Positions 9,821 to 19,251 of a stretch of 35,274 bases of DNA are shown here, piece after piece. A program made the translations under genes and the position numbers. The first letter of the stretch is position 1; each line of letters opens with the position of its first letter. The notes under the pieces were generated by a model. That model was not told the origin of the DNA, did no database searches, and saw only the letters and a list, made by a program, of their open reading frames with translations. The DNA comes from Phycisphaerales bacterium (GTDB taxonomy: Bacteria > Planctomycetota > Phycisphaerae > Phycisphaerales > SM1A02): positions 1 to 35,274 of the forward strand of contig JABABZ010000008.1 of NCBI GenBank assembly GCA_014237965.1, written 5' to 3'.

Positions 9821-12472
9821 ATGCAGATGGATCGATTCACAACCCTCGCTCAAGAGGTTCTTTCGAACGCCCAGTCGCTTTCGACCGGGCGAAGTCACGC
9901 CGAACTCACGCCTCTCCACCTTCTGGCCTCGATGCTCGAGGATCGGAACGGAGTCGCGTCTTCGATACTCGCCAAGGCCGGCCTTCAGCCGGAGCGCGTC
10001 CGCGATGTCGCGGAGGCCGAACTCTCCCGGCAGCCGCAGGCGAGCGGCACCCAGCCCAGAACCGCCAACGCGACGATGGAGGTCTTGCAGCGCGCCGAGC
10101 GGGAAGCGAAGGATCGGAAGGACGCGTACGTGTCCACCGAGCATCTTCTCCTGGCTCTGATTGAGGTCCCGAGCGCGGCCCGGGAAGTGCTCTCGAGTTG
10201 TGGAGCGGAGCGCAAGAACATCGGCGCCGCGATCGATGCGATTCGAAAGGCGTCCGGCGTGACCCAGGTCAATGATGCGGATGCCGAGAGCAACTTCGAA
10301 GCCCTGAAGAAGTACGCCATCGATCTCAACGAGCGGGCGGCGGCCGGAAAGATCGACCCGGTCATCGGCCGTGACGAGGAGATCCGACGATGCATGCAGG
10401 TGTTGTCGCGCCGGACCAAGAACAATCCGGTGCTGATCGGGGAGCCGGGAGTCGGAAAGACCGCCATCGCGGAAGGGCTTGCCATCCGGATCATCGATCA
10501 CGACTGTCCGGAGGGGATGCGGAATGCGCGGATCATGGCCCTCGACGTGGGGCAGCTGCTGGCGGGGGCGAAGTTCCGTGGTGAATTCGAGGAGCGTCTG
10601 AAGGCGGTCCTTCGAGAAGTCGCTGCCGCCGAAGGCTCGATCATTCTCTTCATCGACGAACTTCACACCATCGTCGGCGCCGGTCAGGCGGACGGAGCGG
10701 TGAGCGCGGGGAATCTTCTGAAGCCGGCGCTCGCCCGGGGCGAACTCCGATGCATCGGTGCGACCACGCTCGACGAGTACCGGAAACACATCGAGAAGGA
10801 CGCGGCGTTCGCCCGCCGGTTCCAGCCGGTCCTCGTCGGCGAGCCGAGCGTCGAAGACACCATCGCGATTCTCCGCGGCCTGAAGCCTCGCTACGAGGCG
10901 CATCACGGGATTCGAATTCAGGACGGTGCACTGGTCAATGCCGCTCGCTTGAGTGATCGGTACATCAGTGACCGGTTCCTCCCCGACAAGGCGATCGACC
11001 TGCTTGACGAGGCCAGTTCCAAGTTGCGGATCGAGAACGACTCGATGCCGACGGAGCTCGATGAACTCCGACGGCGGATCATGCAGCTGGAGATCGAGCG
11101 CGAAGCCTTGAAAATGGAGAGCGCCAAGGATCAGGATGCGCGGAAGAGGCTCGACGTCATCGTCGAGGAGCTCGCGTCACTGGAGGAACGGAATCAGGGA
11201 CTGACGGCCAAGTGGGAGATCGAGAAGGGCGATCTGGACCTGATCAAGCAGGTGAAAGCGGAGATCGACCGGAAGCACACGGAGCTCGAACAGGCGAAGC
11301 GGCTCGGCGATTTCGAAGCGGCGAGTCGAATCCAGTACGGCGAACTCCGTCATCTCGGCGAACAGCTTCTTGCCGCGGAGGAAGCCCTGCATGAGCGGCA
11401 GGAATCGGGTGATTCACTGGTGAAGGAAGAAGTGGACAGCGAGCAGATCGCCGCGGTCATCGCCCGCTGGACGGGGATTCCCGTCGATCGTCTCGTCGAA
11501 GGCGAGCGGGAGAAGCTCCTTCGAATGGAATCGGTGCTCGAAGATCGAGTGGTCGGTCAGGACCAGGCGGTCCGGGCGGTCAGCGAGGCGGTTCGGCGCA
11601 GTCGTGCCGGGCTCGGCGAGGCAAGTCGTCCGATCGGGTCCTTCCTCTTCCTCGGTCCCACCGGCGTCGGAAAGACCGAGCTCTGCAAGGCGCTCGCTTC
11701 GTTCCTCTTCGATTCCGACGACGCGATGATCCGGATCGACATGAGTGAGTACATGGAGCAGCACGCGGTCGCGAGACTGATCGGAGCGCCTCCGGGGTAC
11801 GTCGGATACGAGGAAGGCGGACGATTGACGGAAGCCGTCCGGCGCCGCCCCTATTCGGTCGTGCTCTTCGACGAGATGGAGAAGGCGCACCCGGATGTGA
11901 GCAACGTGCTTCTGCAGGTCCTCGACGACGGCCGTCTGACCGACGGGCAGGGGCGCACGGTCGACTTCTCGAACACCATCGTGGTGATGACCAGCAACAT
12001 CGGCAGTCACAAGATTCTCGAGATGTCCGAGACCGGCGCGGTTCACGAGGAGATCGAGGCGCATGTCAAGGATGCCTTGAAGCAGCATCTCCGACCCGAG
12101 TTGATCAACCGTATCGACGACACCGTGATCTTCCATCAGCTGGGCCGGGACCAGCTCGAAGGGATCGTGGGAATTCAGATCGATCTGGTGCGCGATCGGC
12201 TTGCAGATCGGAACCTCCATCTGGAGATCACGGACGAAGCGCTCAAGGCGCTCGCCGCCGAGGGGTACGACCCGCAGTTCGGGGCGCGACCGCTGAAGCG
12301 CGTGATTCAACAGCGGATCGAGAATCCGATCGCGACACGCATCCTGTCCGGGCAGTTCGAGGACGGGGACACCATCCTGATCTCCAGCAGCGGCGAGCAG
12401 TACCTGTTCGATCGACGGCCGGCGCCCGAGGTGGAGCGAGAGATCGTCGACGCCGAACTCGTCGAGGAATGA
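9821..12472 (+). CDS. clpB: ATP-dependent disaggregase ClpB
   Basis: 883 aa; Walker [16 protein letters not shown] and [15 protein letters not shown]; ClpB N domain and a coiled-coil middle domain between the AAA+ modules; [11 protein letters not shown]. Confidence 0.96.
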   Translation: MQMDRFTTLAQEVLSNAQSLSTGRSHAELTPLHLLASMLEDRNGVASSILAKAGLQPERVRDVAEAELSRQPQASGTQPRTANATMEVLQRAEREAKDRKDAYVSTEHLLLALIEVPSAAREVLSSCGAERKNIGAAIDAIRKASGVTQVNDADAESNFEALKKYAIDLNERAAAGKIDPVIGRDEEIRRCMQVLSRRTKNNPVLIGEPGVGKTAIAEGLAIRIIDHDCPEGMRNARIMALDVGQLLAGAKFRGEFEERLKAVLREVAAAEGSIILFIDELHTIVGAGQADGAVSAGNLLKPALARGELRCIGATTLDEYRKHIEKDAAFARRFQPVLVGEPSVEDTIAILRGLKPRYEAHHGIRIQDGALVNAARLSDRYISDRFLPDKAIDLLDEASSKLRIENDSMPTELDELRRRIMQLEIEREALKMESAKDQDARKRLDVIVEELASLEERNQGLTAKWEIEKGDLDLIKQVKAEIDRKHTELEQAKRLGDFEAASRIQYGELRHLGEQLLAAEEALHERQESGDSLVKEEVDSEQIAAVIARWTGIPVDRLVEGEREKLLRMESVLEDRVVGQDQAVRAVSEAVRRSRAGLGEASRPIGSFLFLGPTGVGKTELCKALASFLFDSDDAMIRIDMSEYMEQHAVARLIGAPPGYVGYEEGGRLTEAVRRRPYSVVLFDEMEKAHPDVSNVLLQVLDDGRLTDGQGRTVDFSNTIVVMTSNIGSHKILEMSETGAVHEEIEAHVKDALKQHLRPELINRIDDTVIFHQLGRDQLEGIVGIQIDLVRDRLADRNLHLEITDEALKALAAEGYDPQFGARPLKRVIQQRIENPIATRILSGQFEDGDTILISSSGEQYLFDRRPAPEVEREIVDAELVEE

Positions 12473-12526
12473 GTCCGACGCCGGTCCGCGGCAGCACGGC
12501 GGCAGCAAGCCAGTACGCTGGTCGGC

Positions 12527-14857
12527 ATGATGATTTCCTCTTCGCGACATCGGGTGCGGGTTCTGACTCTCGGAATCGTTCTGGCGACGATGCTCCCAGC
12601 CCTCCGGGCGGGAGCGGCGATGTCCGAAGGCGACGACCCGCTCACCATCGATCGGATCTACGCGACCGGCGAATTCTCGGCCAGAGGATTCGGTTCCGTC
12701 CGTTGGCTCGAGGATGGTGGGTACACGGCCCTGGAACGTGATGCCGACGGCCAGCCGATCCTGGCGAGGTACGAGCCGGAGACCGGTGAACGTTCGGTTC
12801 TGGTCCCGGCGGCCGGTCTCACGCCCGAGGGATCCACGAGAGCGATCCCGGTCGCCGACTACCAGTGGTCGGCTGATGGTGGGAAGCTGCTCGTCTTCAC
12901 GAACACTCGCCGGGTCTGGCGCCGCCACAGTCGTGGTGACTACTGGGTGCTCGATCTCGCGGCGGGGACCCTGCGAAAGATGGGCGGCGATCTCGAGAGC
13001 ACCTGGCTTCAGTTCGCGAAGTTCTCCCCCGATGGAGAATCGATCGCGTTCGTGCATCAGAGCGATCTCTATGTTCAGAATCTGCCGGACGGCAAGCCCA
13101 TGGCGTTGACCACGGATGGATCGGCGACGTTGATCAATGGCACGTTCGACTGGGTGTACGAGGAGGAGTGGTCGCTGCGAGACGGGTTTCGCTGGAGTCC
13201 GGATGGTGATCGAATCGCCTTCTGGCAGATCGACGATGAAGGCGTCGCCCGGTTTCCGCTGGTCGATCTGACGTCGGGGCTCTATCCCGAATTGAAGTGG
13301 ATTCACTATCCCAAGGCCGGCACCACCAATCCGAAGTGTCGGGTCGGCGTGATCGACTTGCTCCGGGAGTCCGCCGGTTCGGGCGATTCCGAGACCATCA
13401 CCGGAAGCATGCCGGCGCGTTGGTTGGACCTGCCCGGAGATCTCCGCGACGACTACGTGGCTCGAATGGAATGGACGCCGGATGGAGATCTGCTGATCCA
13501 GCGGGTGAACCGTCGGCAAGACACGGTGCAGGTGCTGGAGGTGCAACCCTCGGACTCGACGGTTTCGACGGTGTTTCGCGATCATGATCCGGCATGGGCC
13601 GACGTCTGCGACGACGTCGTCTGGCTCGATGACGATGGGCGAGCGTTCACCTGGGTCAGCGAGCGGGGAGGGTGGCGGCAGGTCTGGGTCATCGATCGCG
13701 ACGGCGCCGAACCACGATGCCTGACCACCCAGTCGCAGGACGTCATCTCGGTGTTGAAGATCGATCCAGAGAACGATGCACTGTGGTTTCTGGCCTCCCC
13801 GGAGAACGCGACCCAGCGATATCTCCATCGCCAGTCGCTTTCCGGCGGCGAGCCGGTTCGAGTCACGCCGGAAGATCAGCCCGGTTCGCATGACTACCAG
13901 ATCTCCGATGACGGGCGATTCGCCATTCATCGCTGGTCGTCCAGGTCGCAGGTTCCGCAGGTGGAACTGGTTCGGCTCCCGACGCACGAACCGGTCGATC
14001 GATTCCCTGCGGTGCGCAACGAAGCGTTGGCCGAGAAGATCGAGGAACTTCCAAGGGTCCGAGAGGAGTTCTTCCAGTTGGAGCTGGCGGACGGTGCGGT
14101 GGTCGACGGTTGGATGATGTACCCGCCGGACTTCGACCCCGAAGCCGGGAAGTGGCCGTTGCTGATGCATGTCTACGGGGAACCTGCGGGGACCACCGTC
14201 AATGATCGATGGGGTTCGGCGAGCCAGCTGTGGCATCGTCTGCTGGCGCAGGAGGGATACGTCGTCGCGAGCATCGACAATCGTGGAACGCCGGCGCCCA
14301 AGGGGCGGGCGTGGCGCAAGAGCGTCTATGGCGAGATCGGGGTTCTGGCCTCCGCCGATCAGGCGGAAGCGGTGCTCGGCCTGATCGAGGCGCACCCGTG
14401 GATCGACGCCGAACGGGTCGGCATCTGGGGGTGGTCGGGTGGTGGATCGATGACGTTGAATGCGCTGTTTCGGTATCCGGAGATCTACTCGGCGGGCATC
14501 GCCGTCGCGTTCGTCGCCGACCAGCGGTACTACGACACGATCTATCAGGAACGGTTCATGAACACGCCGCAAGCGAACCCGGAGGGCTATCGAGCGGGCT
14601 CGCCGATCCACCATGCAGGGGGACTGGAAGATCCGGTTCTGCTGGTCTACGGCACCGGCGACGACAACTGCCACTACCAGAACTTCGAGGCCCTGGTGAA
14701 CGAGCTCGTCAAGCAGGGAAAGCAGTTCGATCAGCTCGCCTACCCGAACCGGAGCCATGGCATTCATGAAGGTGCGGGGACCAGTCTCCACCTTCGTCGC
14801 TCGATGCTCCGTTGGTGGAAGCAGAACCTGCCATCCGGTCCCGTCGCCTTCGATTGA
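12527..14857 (+). CDS. Prolyl oligopeptidase family S9 / DPP-IV-like peptidase, exported
   Basis: 776 aa; signal-peptide-like N-terminus; DPP-IV beta-propeller region (WVYEEEWSLRDGFRWSPDGDRIAFWQIDD); nucleophile GWSGGGS; C-terminal VYGTGDDNCHYQN and PNRSHGI. Confidence 0.93.
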   Translation: MMISSSRHRVRVLTLGIVLATMLPALRAGAAMSEGDDPLTIDRIYATGEFSARGFGSVRWLEDGGYTALERDADGQPILARYEPETGERSVLVPAAGLTPEGSTRAIPVADYQWSADGGKLLVFTNTRRVWRRHSRGDYWVLDLAAGTLRKMGGDLESTWLQFAKFSPDGESIAFVHQSDLYVQNLPDGKPMALTTDGSATLINGTFDWVYEEEWSLRDGFRWSPDGDRIAFWQIDDEGVARFPLVDLTSGLYPELKWIHYPKAGTTNPKCRVGVIDLLRESAGSGDSETITGSMPARWLDLPGDLRDDYVARMEWTPDGDLLIQRVNRRQDTVQVLEVQPSDSTVSTVFRDHDPAWADVCDDVVWLDDDGRAFTWVSERGGWRQVWVIDRDGAEPRCLTTQSQDVISVLKIDPENDALWFLASPENATQRYLHRQSLSGGEPVRVTPEDQPGSHDYQISDDGRFAIHRWSSRSQVPQVELVRLPTHEPVDRFPAVRNEALAEKIEELPRVREEFFQLELADGAVVDGWMMYPPDFDPEAGKWPLLMHVYGEPAGTTVNDRWGSASQLWHRLLAQEGYVVASIDNRGTPAPKGRAWRKSVYGEIGVLASADQAEAVLGLIEAHPWIDAERVGIWGWSGGGSMTLNALFRYPEIYSAGIAVAFVADQRYYDTIYQERFMNTPQANPEGYRAGSPIHHAGGLEDPVLLVYGTGDDNCHYQNFEALVNELVKQGKQFDQLAYPNRSHGIHEGAGTSLHLRRSMLRWWKQNLPSGPVAFD

Positions 14858-14986
14858 GGGTCTGATCGGGCCGTCGATGAAGGGATGATTCGATCGCCGG
14901 CGGCGAAGAGCGAAGTCGCACAGACCGCATCACCCGCATCATCGATACCACGTCGAACCGCGGAATCGATACAGCCCACACCCTCC

Positions 14987-15011
14987 GAACCCGGCGTCGA
15001 ATTCCGGGTTC
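14987..15011 (+). terminator. Perfect 8-bp inverted repeat GAACCCGG-N9-CCGGGTTC, possible terminator of the peptidase unit (no U tract)
   Basis: Direct reading in the gap between the peptidase stop (14857) and the next gene. Confidence 0.35.
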
Positions 15012-15040
15012 ATGTGGCTTGCCGGGCGATTCGCACGGGG

Positions 15041-15119
15041 CATTCTTGAGTCATGCCTTTCCGGGCTCCGTGTTTCCGTCGCAGGGAACGGACCCTTCGG
15101 AAGGCGTGCTCAAGGAATG
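15041..15119 (+). promoter_or_regulatory. Long imperfect hairpin leader covering the putative RBS of the downstream exported protein
   Basis: CATTC/GAATG, TTGAG/CTCAA, CATGCCTT/AAGGCGTG (one G-U), CCG/CGG, CCG/CGG and TTTCC/GGGAA nest around loop GTCGCA, giving about 29 pairs by eye. AAGGA (15112-15116), 9 nt before ATG 15126, lies in the 3' arm. Confidence 0.5.
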
Positions 15120-15125
15120 GAAGAA

Positions 15126-16025
15126 ATGAAGATCCGACTGTGCTCGCTGGCTTGCATGATCCCCGTGGCCATGGCATCAATCTCATCCGCTGACGTCATC
15201 GAGATGAATCTCGGTCGATTTCAGTTCAACGGAGGTGTGGAGGACTACACCTACGAGGGTGACCATGCGGATGTTCTGGGGACGGACTACGAGGGTGATC
15301 CTTATGTCCGGACCGTTGCGACCGTCGATCTGGGATCGCTCTTCAGCCAGTTGGACATGAGTTCCATCTCCTGGATTCGAATCTCGGACATGGGTGACAA
15401 CTACTACAACCCGAACAACGACCCTGGAGCCGACGTCGATCTCTTCGCGCTCAGCGGCCAGCCTTCCGACATCATCACCACCTATGAATATGACGGCCCG
15501 AACCCGCGATACGCGTCATCGACCAGCGGGCAGATCGCGTCCGAGGTCGCGGTCGTCGACATGGACTACGGCGGAGGCGATGCGGCGCCGTGGTGGATCT
15601 CGCTCGGTGAGAACGGATCGATCACCATGTGGCTTGATGGATGGACTTCCGATGATTCCGACGGTCCCGGTGACGGTGACGGGTCGGGTGACGGAGATGG
15701 ACCCGGCGATGGCGATGACTCCGATGGTGGCGGTGATCCGGGAGATGGCGGAGATCCCAGCGACGACGGTGACGGCAGGGATCCCACCTGGTCGATTCTG
15801 GCCGCCCTGAAATCCGGCACGAAGCCCATCGATGGCGGTGGCATCACGCTGCCGTCCTACGATCTCTCCGGCTTCCAACTTCGCATCAACGAAGTCTCTC
15901 CCACGCCGGAGTGGGTCGATATCTCGATCGGTTACGAGACGGCAGGTTCCACGGTCGTTCCCGGCCCGGCGATGCTCTCCGTGGTGGTCGCAGCCGCAGG
16001 TCTGGTTCGTCGTCGAAGACGATGA
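15126..16025 (+). CDS. Exported hypothetical protein with Asp/Gly-rich tract and PEP-CTERM-like C-terminal tail
   Basis: Signal-like MKIRLCSLACMIPVAMASISSADV; C-terminus VPGPAMLSVVVAAAGLVRRRRR (Pro-Gly-Pro, hydrophobic helix, Arg cluster). Start at 15126 preferred over the track start 15012. Confidence 0.65.
   Translation: MKIRLCSLACMIPVAMASISSADVIEMNLGRFQFNGGVEDYTYEGDHADVLGTDYEGDPYVRTVATVDLGSLFSQLDMSSISWIRISDMGDNYYNPNNDPGADVDLFALSGQPSDIITTYEYDGPNPRYASSTSGQIASEVAVVDMDYGGGDAAPWWISLGENGSITMWLDGWTSDDSDGPGDGDGSGDGDGPGDGDDSDGGGDPGDGGDPSDDGDGRDPTWSILAALKSGTKPIDGGGITLPSYDLSGFQLRINEVSPTPEWVDISIGYETAGSTVVPGPAMLSVVVAAAGLVRRRRR
15651..15776 (+). repeat. Low-complexity coding repeat (GDGDGSGDGDGPGDGDDSDGGGDPGDGGDP...)
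   Basis: Repeating GGTGACGG/GGAGATGG-type units encode DDSDGPGDGDGSGDGDGPGDGDDSDGGGDPGDGGDPSDDGDG. Confidence 0.85.
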
Positions 16026-16085
16026 ATCGGACAATTTCGCGGCGTTCCCCGCAGTCCGCCATGGTCCCTCGATAAAGTGGTGACC

Positions 16086-17273
16086 ATGGCGGTGTTTGCT
16101 TACCAGGCACGAGATGCAACGGGTCGCCGGGTCGATGGCCAACAGGAAGGCGCGAGCCGAGCCGCCATCGTGTCCGAGTTGCAGTCAAAAGGGCTTTCGC
16201 CGATCTTCGTCCGCGAGAGCGTGGTCTCGGAGCGTCGTCGTCGCAAACGGCTTCCTGATCGAAGACTGGCCGCCGCGTACGGGCAGCTCTCCGACCTGCT
16301 CAAGGCGGGCGTGCCGCTGCTCCGTTCCCTGGCGCTGGTGGGTCGGAGCAAGAGTGATCCGCGGTTGGCGGCCGCGGTGAATGGAATCGCAGAGCGTGTC
16401 TCCGAGGGCGAGCGACTCGCAGACTCGATGCGGGCGATCGGCGGATTCCCCGAGATCCACATCGCCATGGTGCAGGCCGGCGAACGGGGCGGTTTCCTCG
16501 AGGAAGTCCTCGCCGAACTCTCCGTCTTCCTCGAGCATCAGTCCGAGCGTCGGGCGACGGTGATCGGAAACCTGATCTATCCCGTCATTCTTCTTCTTGT
16601 CGGATTCGGGGTGGTGGTCTCGGCCCTGGTGTTCTTCGTTCCCAAGTTCCAGGACTTCTTCGACGACATGGAGCTTCCCGTCGCGACCCGGTTGCTGCTC
16701 GGGATGTCCGACTTCATCATCGGATGGTGGCCGTTGATGCTGGCCGCCTTCGCGGCATCGATCGTGGGTTGGTTCTTGATTCGCGACCGTCCCGATGTTC
16801 GTCGGCGTCTGGCGATCTGGCAACTGAAGTTGCCCGTCGCGGGTGAACTCACCCGCACGATGTCGGTGGCGAGGTTCACGAGAATGCTCGGGACCTTGCT
16901 GGCCAACGGAATTCCCCTGCTCGCGTCGATGCGGATCAGCCGCGAGGCCGCAGGTAATCCATTGTTGACCGAGGCCATCGATGCGGCCGCGGAAGCGGTC
17001 GGCGGCGGTGAGTCTCTCGCGAAGCCGCTGGAACAGAGCGGACTCTTCGGTGAGGAGGTCGTCGAGATGATCTCGGTGGGAGAGAGCGCGAACAACCTCG
17101 ACGTGGTACTGGTCGGCATCGCTCGAAACGCCGAACGGAAGACGGACCGACTTCTGGACACCATGCTCAAATTGATGGAACCGGCGATGCTTCTGCTCCT
17201 GGCCGGGGCCGTGATGTTCATTTTCATGGCGTTGGTGGTGCCGATGATGTCCCTGAGTTCCCAGATCGACTGA
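16086..17273 (+). CDS. gspF: Type II secretion inner-membrane platform protein GspF (PilC family)
   Basis: MAVFAYQARDATGRRVDGQQEGASRAAIVSELQSKGLSPI; LPDRRLAAAYGQLSDLLKAGVPLLRSL; C-terminal LMEPAMLLLLAGAVMFIFMALVVPMMSLSSQI. ATG 16086 preferred over the upstream GTG codons. Confidence 0.95.
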   Translation: MAVFAYQARDATGRRVDGQQEGASRAAIVSELQSKGLSPIFVRESVVSERRRRKRLPDRRLAAAYGQLSDLLKAGVPLLRSLALVGRSKSDPRLAAAVNGIAERVSEGERLADSMRAIGGFPEIHIAMVQAGERGGFLEEVLAELSVFLEHQSERRATVIGNLIYPVILLLVGFGVVVSALVFFVPKFQDFFDDMELPVATRLLLGMSDFIIGWWPLMLAAFAASIVGWFLIRDRPDVRRRLAIWQLKLPVAGELTRTMSVARFTRMLGTLLANGIPLLASMRISREAAGNPLLTEAIDAAAEAVGGGESLAKPLEQSGLFGEEVVEMISVGESANNLDVVLVGIARNAERKTDRLLDTMLKLMEPAMLLLLAGAVMFIFMALVVPMMSLSSQID

Positions 17274-17396
17274 TTCGGAGTCGCCACCGGCCTTCGAGGC
17301 GGATGTGCGGAGGGTCAGCGGGGCTTCCGGGATGCGATCGAAACCTCTTCGGGCCGGGGAGGTAGACTCTCCAGCGGCTCGCCTCCGGGAGGGTCG

Positions 17397-17418
17397 GTGA
17401 GCGGAAGGATCCGTTCAC
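17397..17418 (+). promoter_or_regulatory. Intergenic hairpin GTGAGCGGA-AGGA-TCCGTTCAC between gspF and gspG
   Basis: 9-bp stem with one G-U pair and a 4-nt loop, in the 211-nt gspF-gspG gap. Confidence 0.4.
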
Positions 17419-17484
17419 TCGCAGAGGCCGTTCAGCGTCGGCGGGAGGAACTTGCCCCGATCCGACAGAAGGAAGGATTCACGC

Positions 17485-17997
17485 ATGCTTGACAAGACTC
17501 GACGCCTTCGCCCGGTTCATCGCCGTGGCTTCACGATCATCGAACTCCTGATCGTCATCGGGATCATCCTGGCCATCGGCGGGCTGGTTCTGGTGAATGT
17601 CGTCGGGGCGAGCGAGAAGGCTGACAAGTCTCTCACGCTTGCGCAGATTCAGGCTTTCAACCGGGCCCTCGAACAGTTCAAGGTCGAGATGAAACGATAT
17701 CCCTCCGAGGAGGAGGGCCTCGTCGTGCTCTGGAACGGTGAAGAGCTCGAAGATGAAGATGATTCCTCCAAGTGGGGCGGTCCCTACCTCAAGGAGGGAA
17801 ACCCCAACGACGTCTGGGGAAGCGAGTGGATCTACCGGAACCCCTCCGAGGTCGAGGGTGTCGCGTATGACATCGTCTCGATCGGGCCTGACAAGGAGGA
17901 AGGTACCGATGATGACATTTCCAGCAATGACGGCCGAGTCGGTGCCGATGGCGAACCGTTGGACGACTTCAGCGACTTCTCGCCGAGTGGTTCCTGA
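17485..17997 (+). CDS. gspG: Type II secretion major pseudopilin GspG
   Basis: Prepilin motif HRRG|FTIIELLIVIGIILAIGGLVLVNV; EQFKVEMKRYPSEEEGL; C-terminal calcium-site-like SIGPDKEEGTDDDISS. Confidence 0.93.
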   Translation: MLDKTRRLRPVHRRGFTIIELLIVIGIILAIGGLVLVNVVGASEKADKSLTLAQIQAFNRALEQFKVEMKRYPSEEEGLVVLWNGEELEDEDDSSKWGGPYLKEGNPNDVWGSEWIYRNPSEVEGVAYDIVSIGPDKEEGTDDDISSNDGRVGADGEPLDDFSDFSPSGS

Positions 17998-18769
17998 CCG
18001 CAAGCCCGTCTCCGTCACTCGCGGATTCACCATCCTCGAACTGCTCGTCACGCTGGGAATTCTTCTGGCGGTCGGTGGCATTCTGATCCCCTTCACGCTT
18101 GCCGAGTTGGAGCGGCGGGAATTGGTGCTCGCCGAAGACCAGCTTGGGATGCTCGTTCAATTCGCCCGAGTCGAATCGAGGCGAAGCGGAGCGCCGGTCG
18201 AAGTGGTCATCGACGCGGATGGTCGAAACGTGGAAGTTCTTCGGCTCGATCCGAAATCACTCGGTGACGGAGTCTTCGTCGATGCAGAAGATGCGGGAGT
18301 CGCTGTCGACTTTGAAGATGTCGTCGAGGTCGACGAGTCCGCCTCCGATCGTCGACTGCCGTCTCGTTGGGCTCGGCGAGCACTTCCGGAAATCGCATCT
18401 CTGAGGCCGCCGCCCAGCATCGATTCCGTGCTCGCGGGGTTCCGGCCGGAAGACGCGTTCGGTGGATTCGACTTGGATTCTCCGACGTCGGCCGTCGAGT
18501 CGGCGTTCGATTCGCCCTGGCCGGGACCGACGCGGTTGGCGGTCGCCTTTCCCGATGGTTCCGTGGTGACGGTCACGCCTGCGGTCCTCGTTTCCTCGGG
18601 GCGGCTTCGATCCTGGGAGATCGATCCCTGGAACGGGCGTTCGAGGTTCGGGCCGTTCACCAATCCGATTCCAGAGGAGTCGATCGAATTCGAAGAGGAC
18701 GTCGAAGACGAACTTTCGATCGATCAGTTCGACCTGAATCCCGAACTCGACTTCGGAGCGCCATCGTGA
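17987..18769 (+). CDS. gspH: Type II secretion minor pseudopilin, GspH-like
   Basis: Prepilin motif TRG|FTILELLVTLGILLAVGGILIPF. The track ORF is over-extended upstream; GTG 17987 (11-nt overlap with gspG) or ATG 17948 are more plausible starts. Confidence 0.75.
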   Translation: MVPDRKPVSVTRGFTILELLVTLGILLAVGGILIPFTLAELERRELVLAEDQLGMLVQFARVESRRSGAPVEVVIDADGRNVEVLRLDPKSLGDGVFVDAEDAGVAVDFEDVVEVDESASDRRLPSRWARRALPEIASLRPPPSIDSVLAGFRPEDAFGGFDLDSPTSAVESAFDSPWPGPTRLAVAFPDGSVVTVTPAVLVSSGRLRSWEIDPWNGRSRFGPFTNPIPEESIEFEEDVEDELSIDQFDLNPELDFGAPS

Positions 18770-19251
18770 GACGTTGGTGCACGCACGCACGCTCCGGTCG
18801 TCGTGGCGGCCTTCTTCTGGAGACGTTGATCGCCATCGCGATCTTCGTCGGGTTGGCCACTTTCTCGCTTGGTGCGGTGCGGGACGGCATCCTGGCGGCC
18901 GAACGAGCCAGGCTCCGCATCGTCGCCGTCGACCTCGCGTCCAGTCGCATCGCGGAGATCGAGTCGGGCCTGGTGTCACCCTACGGCTCCGAAGATTCGG
19001 TTGGAATCGATGTCGAAGAATTCGACGAGGCGCCATCTCCGTTCCGGATCGAGATGGAAGCGGAACCTTCGGGTTTCGCGGGGCTGGTTCGCGTGGTGGT
19101 CTCGGTCTTCGAAGTCGACGACTCTTCCTCGTCGTCGACGTCCGAAGAACGCCGACTGGCGCGGCTCGTGTCGCTGGTTCCGGACGCATCGGAGTCCGCT
19201 GCGCCGGAGAGAACTTCCGAGCCGTCGTCACAAGACGAGGATGCGCCATGA
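18766..19251 (+). CDS. gspI: Type II secretion minor pseudopilin, GspI-like
   Basis: GTG start in a 4-nt overlap (GTGA) with the upstream stop; prepilin-like RRGG|LLLETLIAIAIFVGLATFSLGAV. Assignment by operon position and motif. Confidence 0.7.
   Translation: MRRWCTHARSGRRGGLLLETLIAIAIFVGLATFSLGAVRDGILAAERARLRIVAVDLASSRIAEIESGLVSPYGSEDSVGIDVEEFDEAPSPFRIEMEAEPSGFAGLVRVVVSVFEVDDSSSSSTSEERRLARLVSLVPDASESAAPERTSEPSSQDEDAP

Noticed and set aside
11414-14791. 1125-aa minus-strand ORF (and other long minus ORFs, e.g. 1744..4449, 4711..6675, 28643..30364)
   Set aside because: They lie antisense to well-supported genes (clpB, S9 peptidase, RND pump, giant ORF), are rich in Arg/Asp/His/Val in the manner of shadow frames of GC-rich codons, and show no recognisable family signature.
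15041-15119. Integron attC-type site
   Set aside because: The hairpin is palindromic but lacks the RYYYAAC/GTTRRRY core ends, and no integrase or cassette array is nearby.
15651-15776. CRISPR-like or non-coding tandem repeat
   Set aside because: Repeat units are short, imperfect and codon-phased within the exported-protein gene; no spacer structure is present.
17738-17947. N-terminal extension of the GspH ORF
   Set aside because: Overlaps gspG coding sequence in a shadow frame; a short leader before RG|FTILELL is expected for a prepilin.
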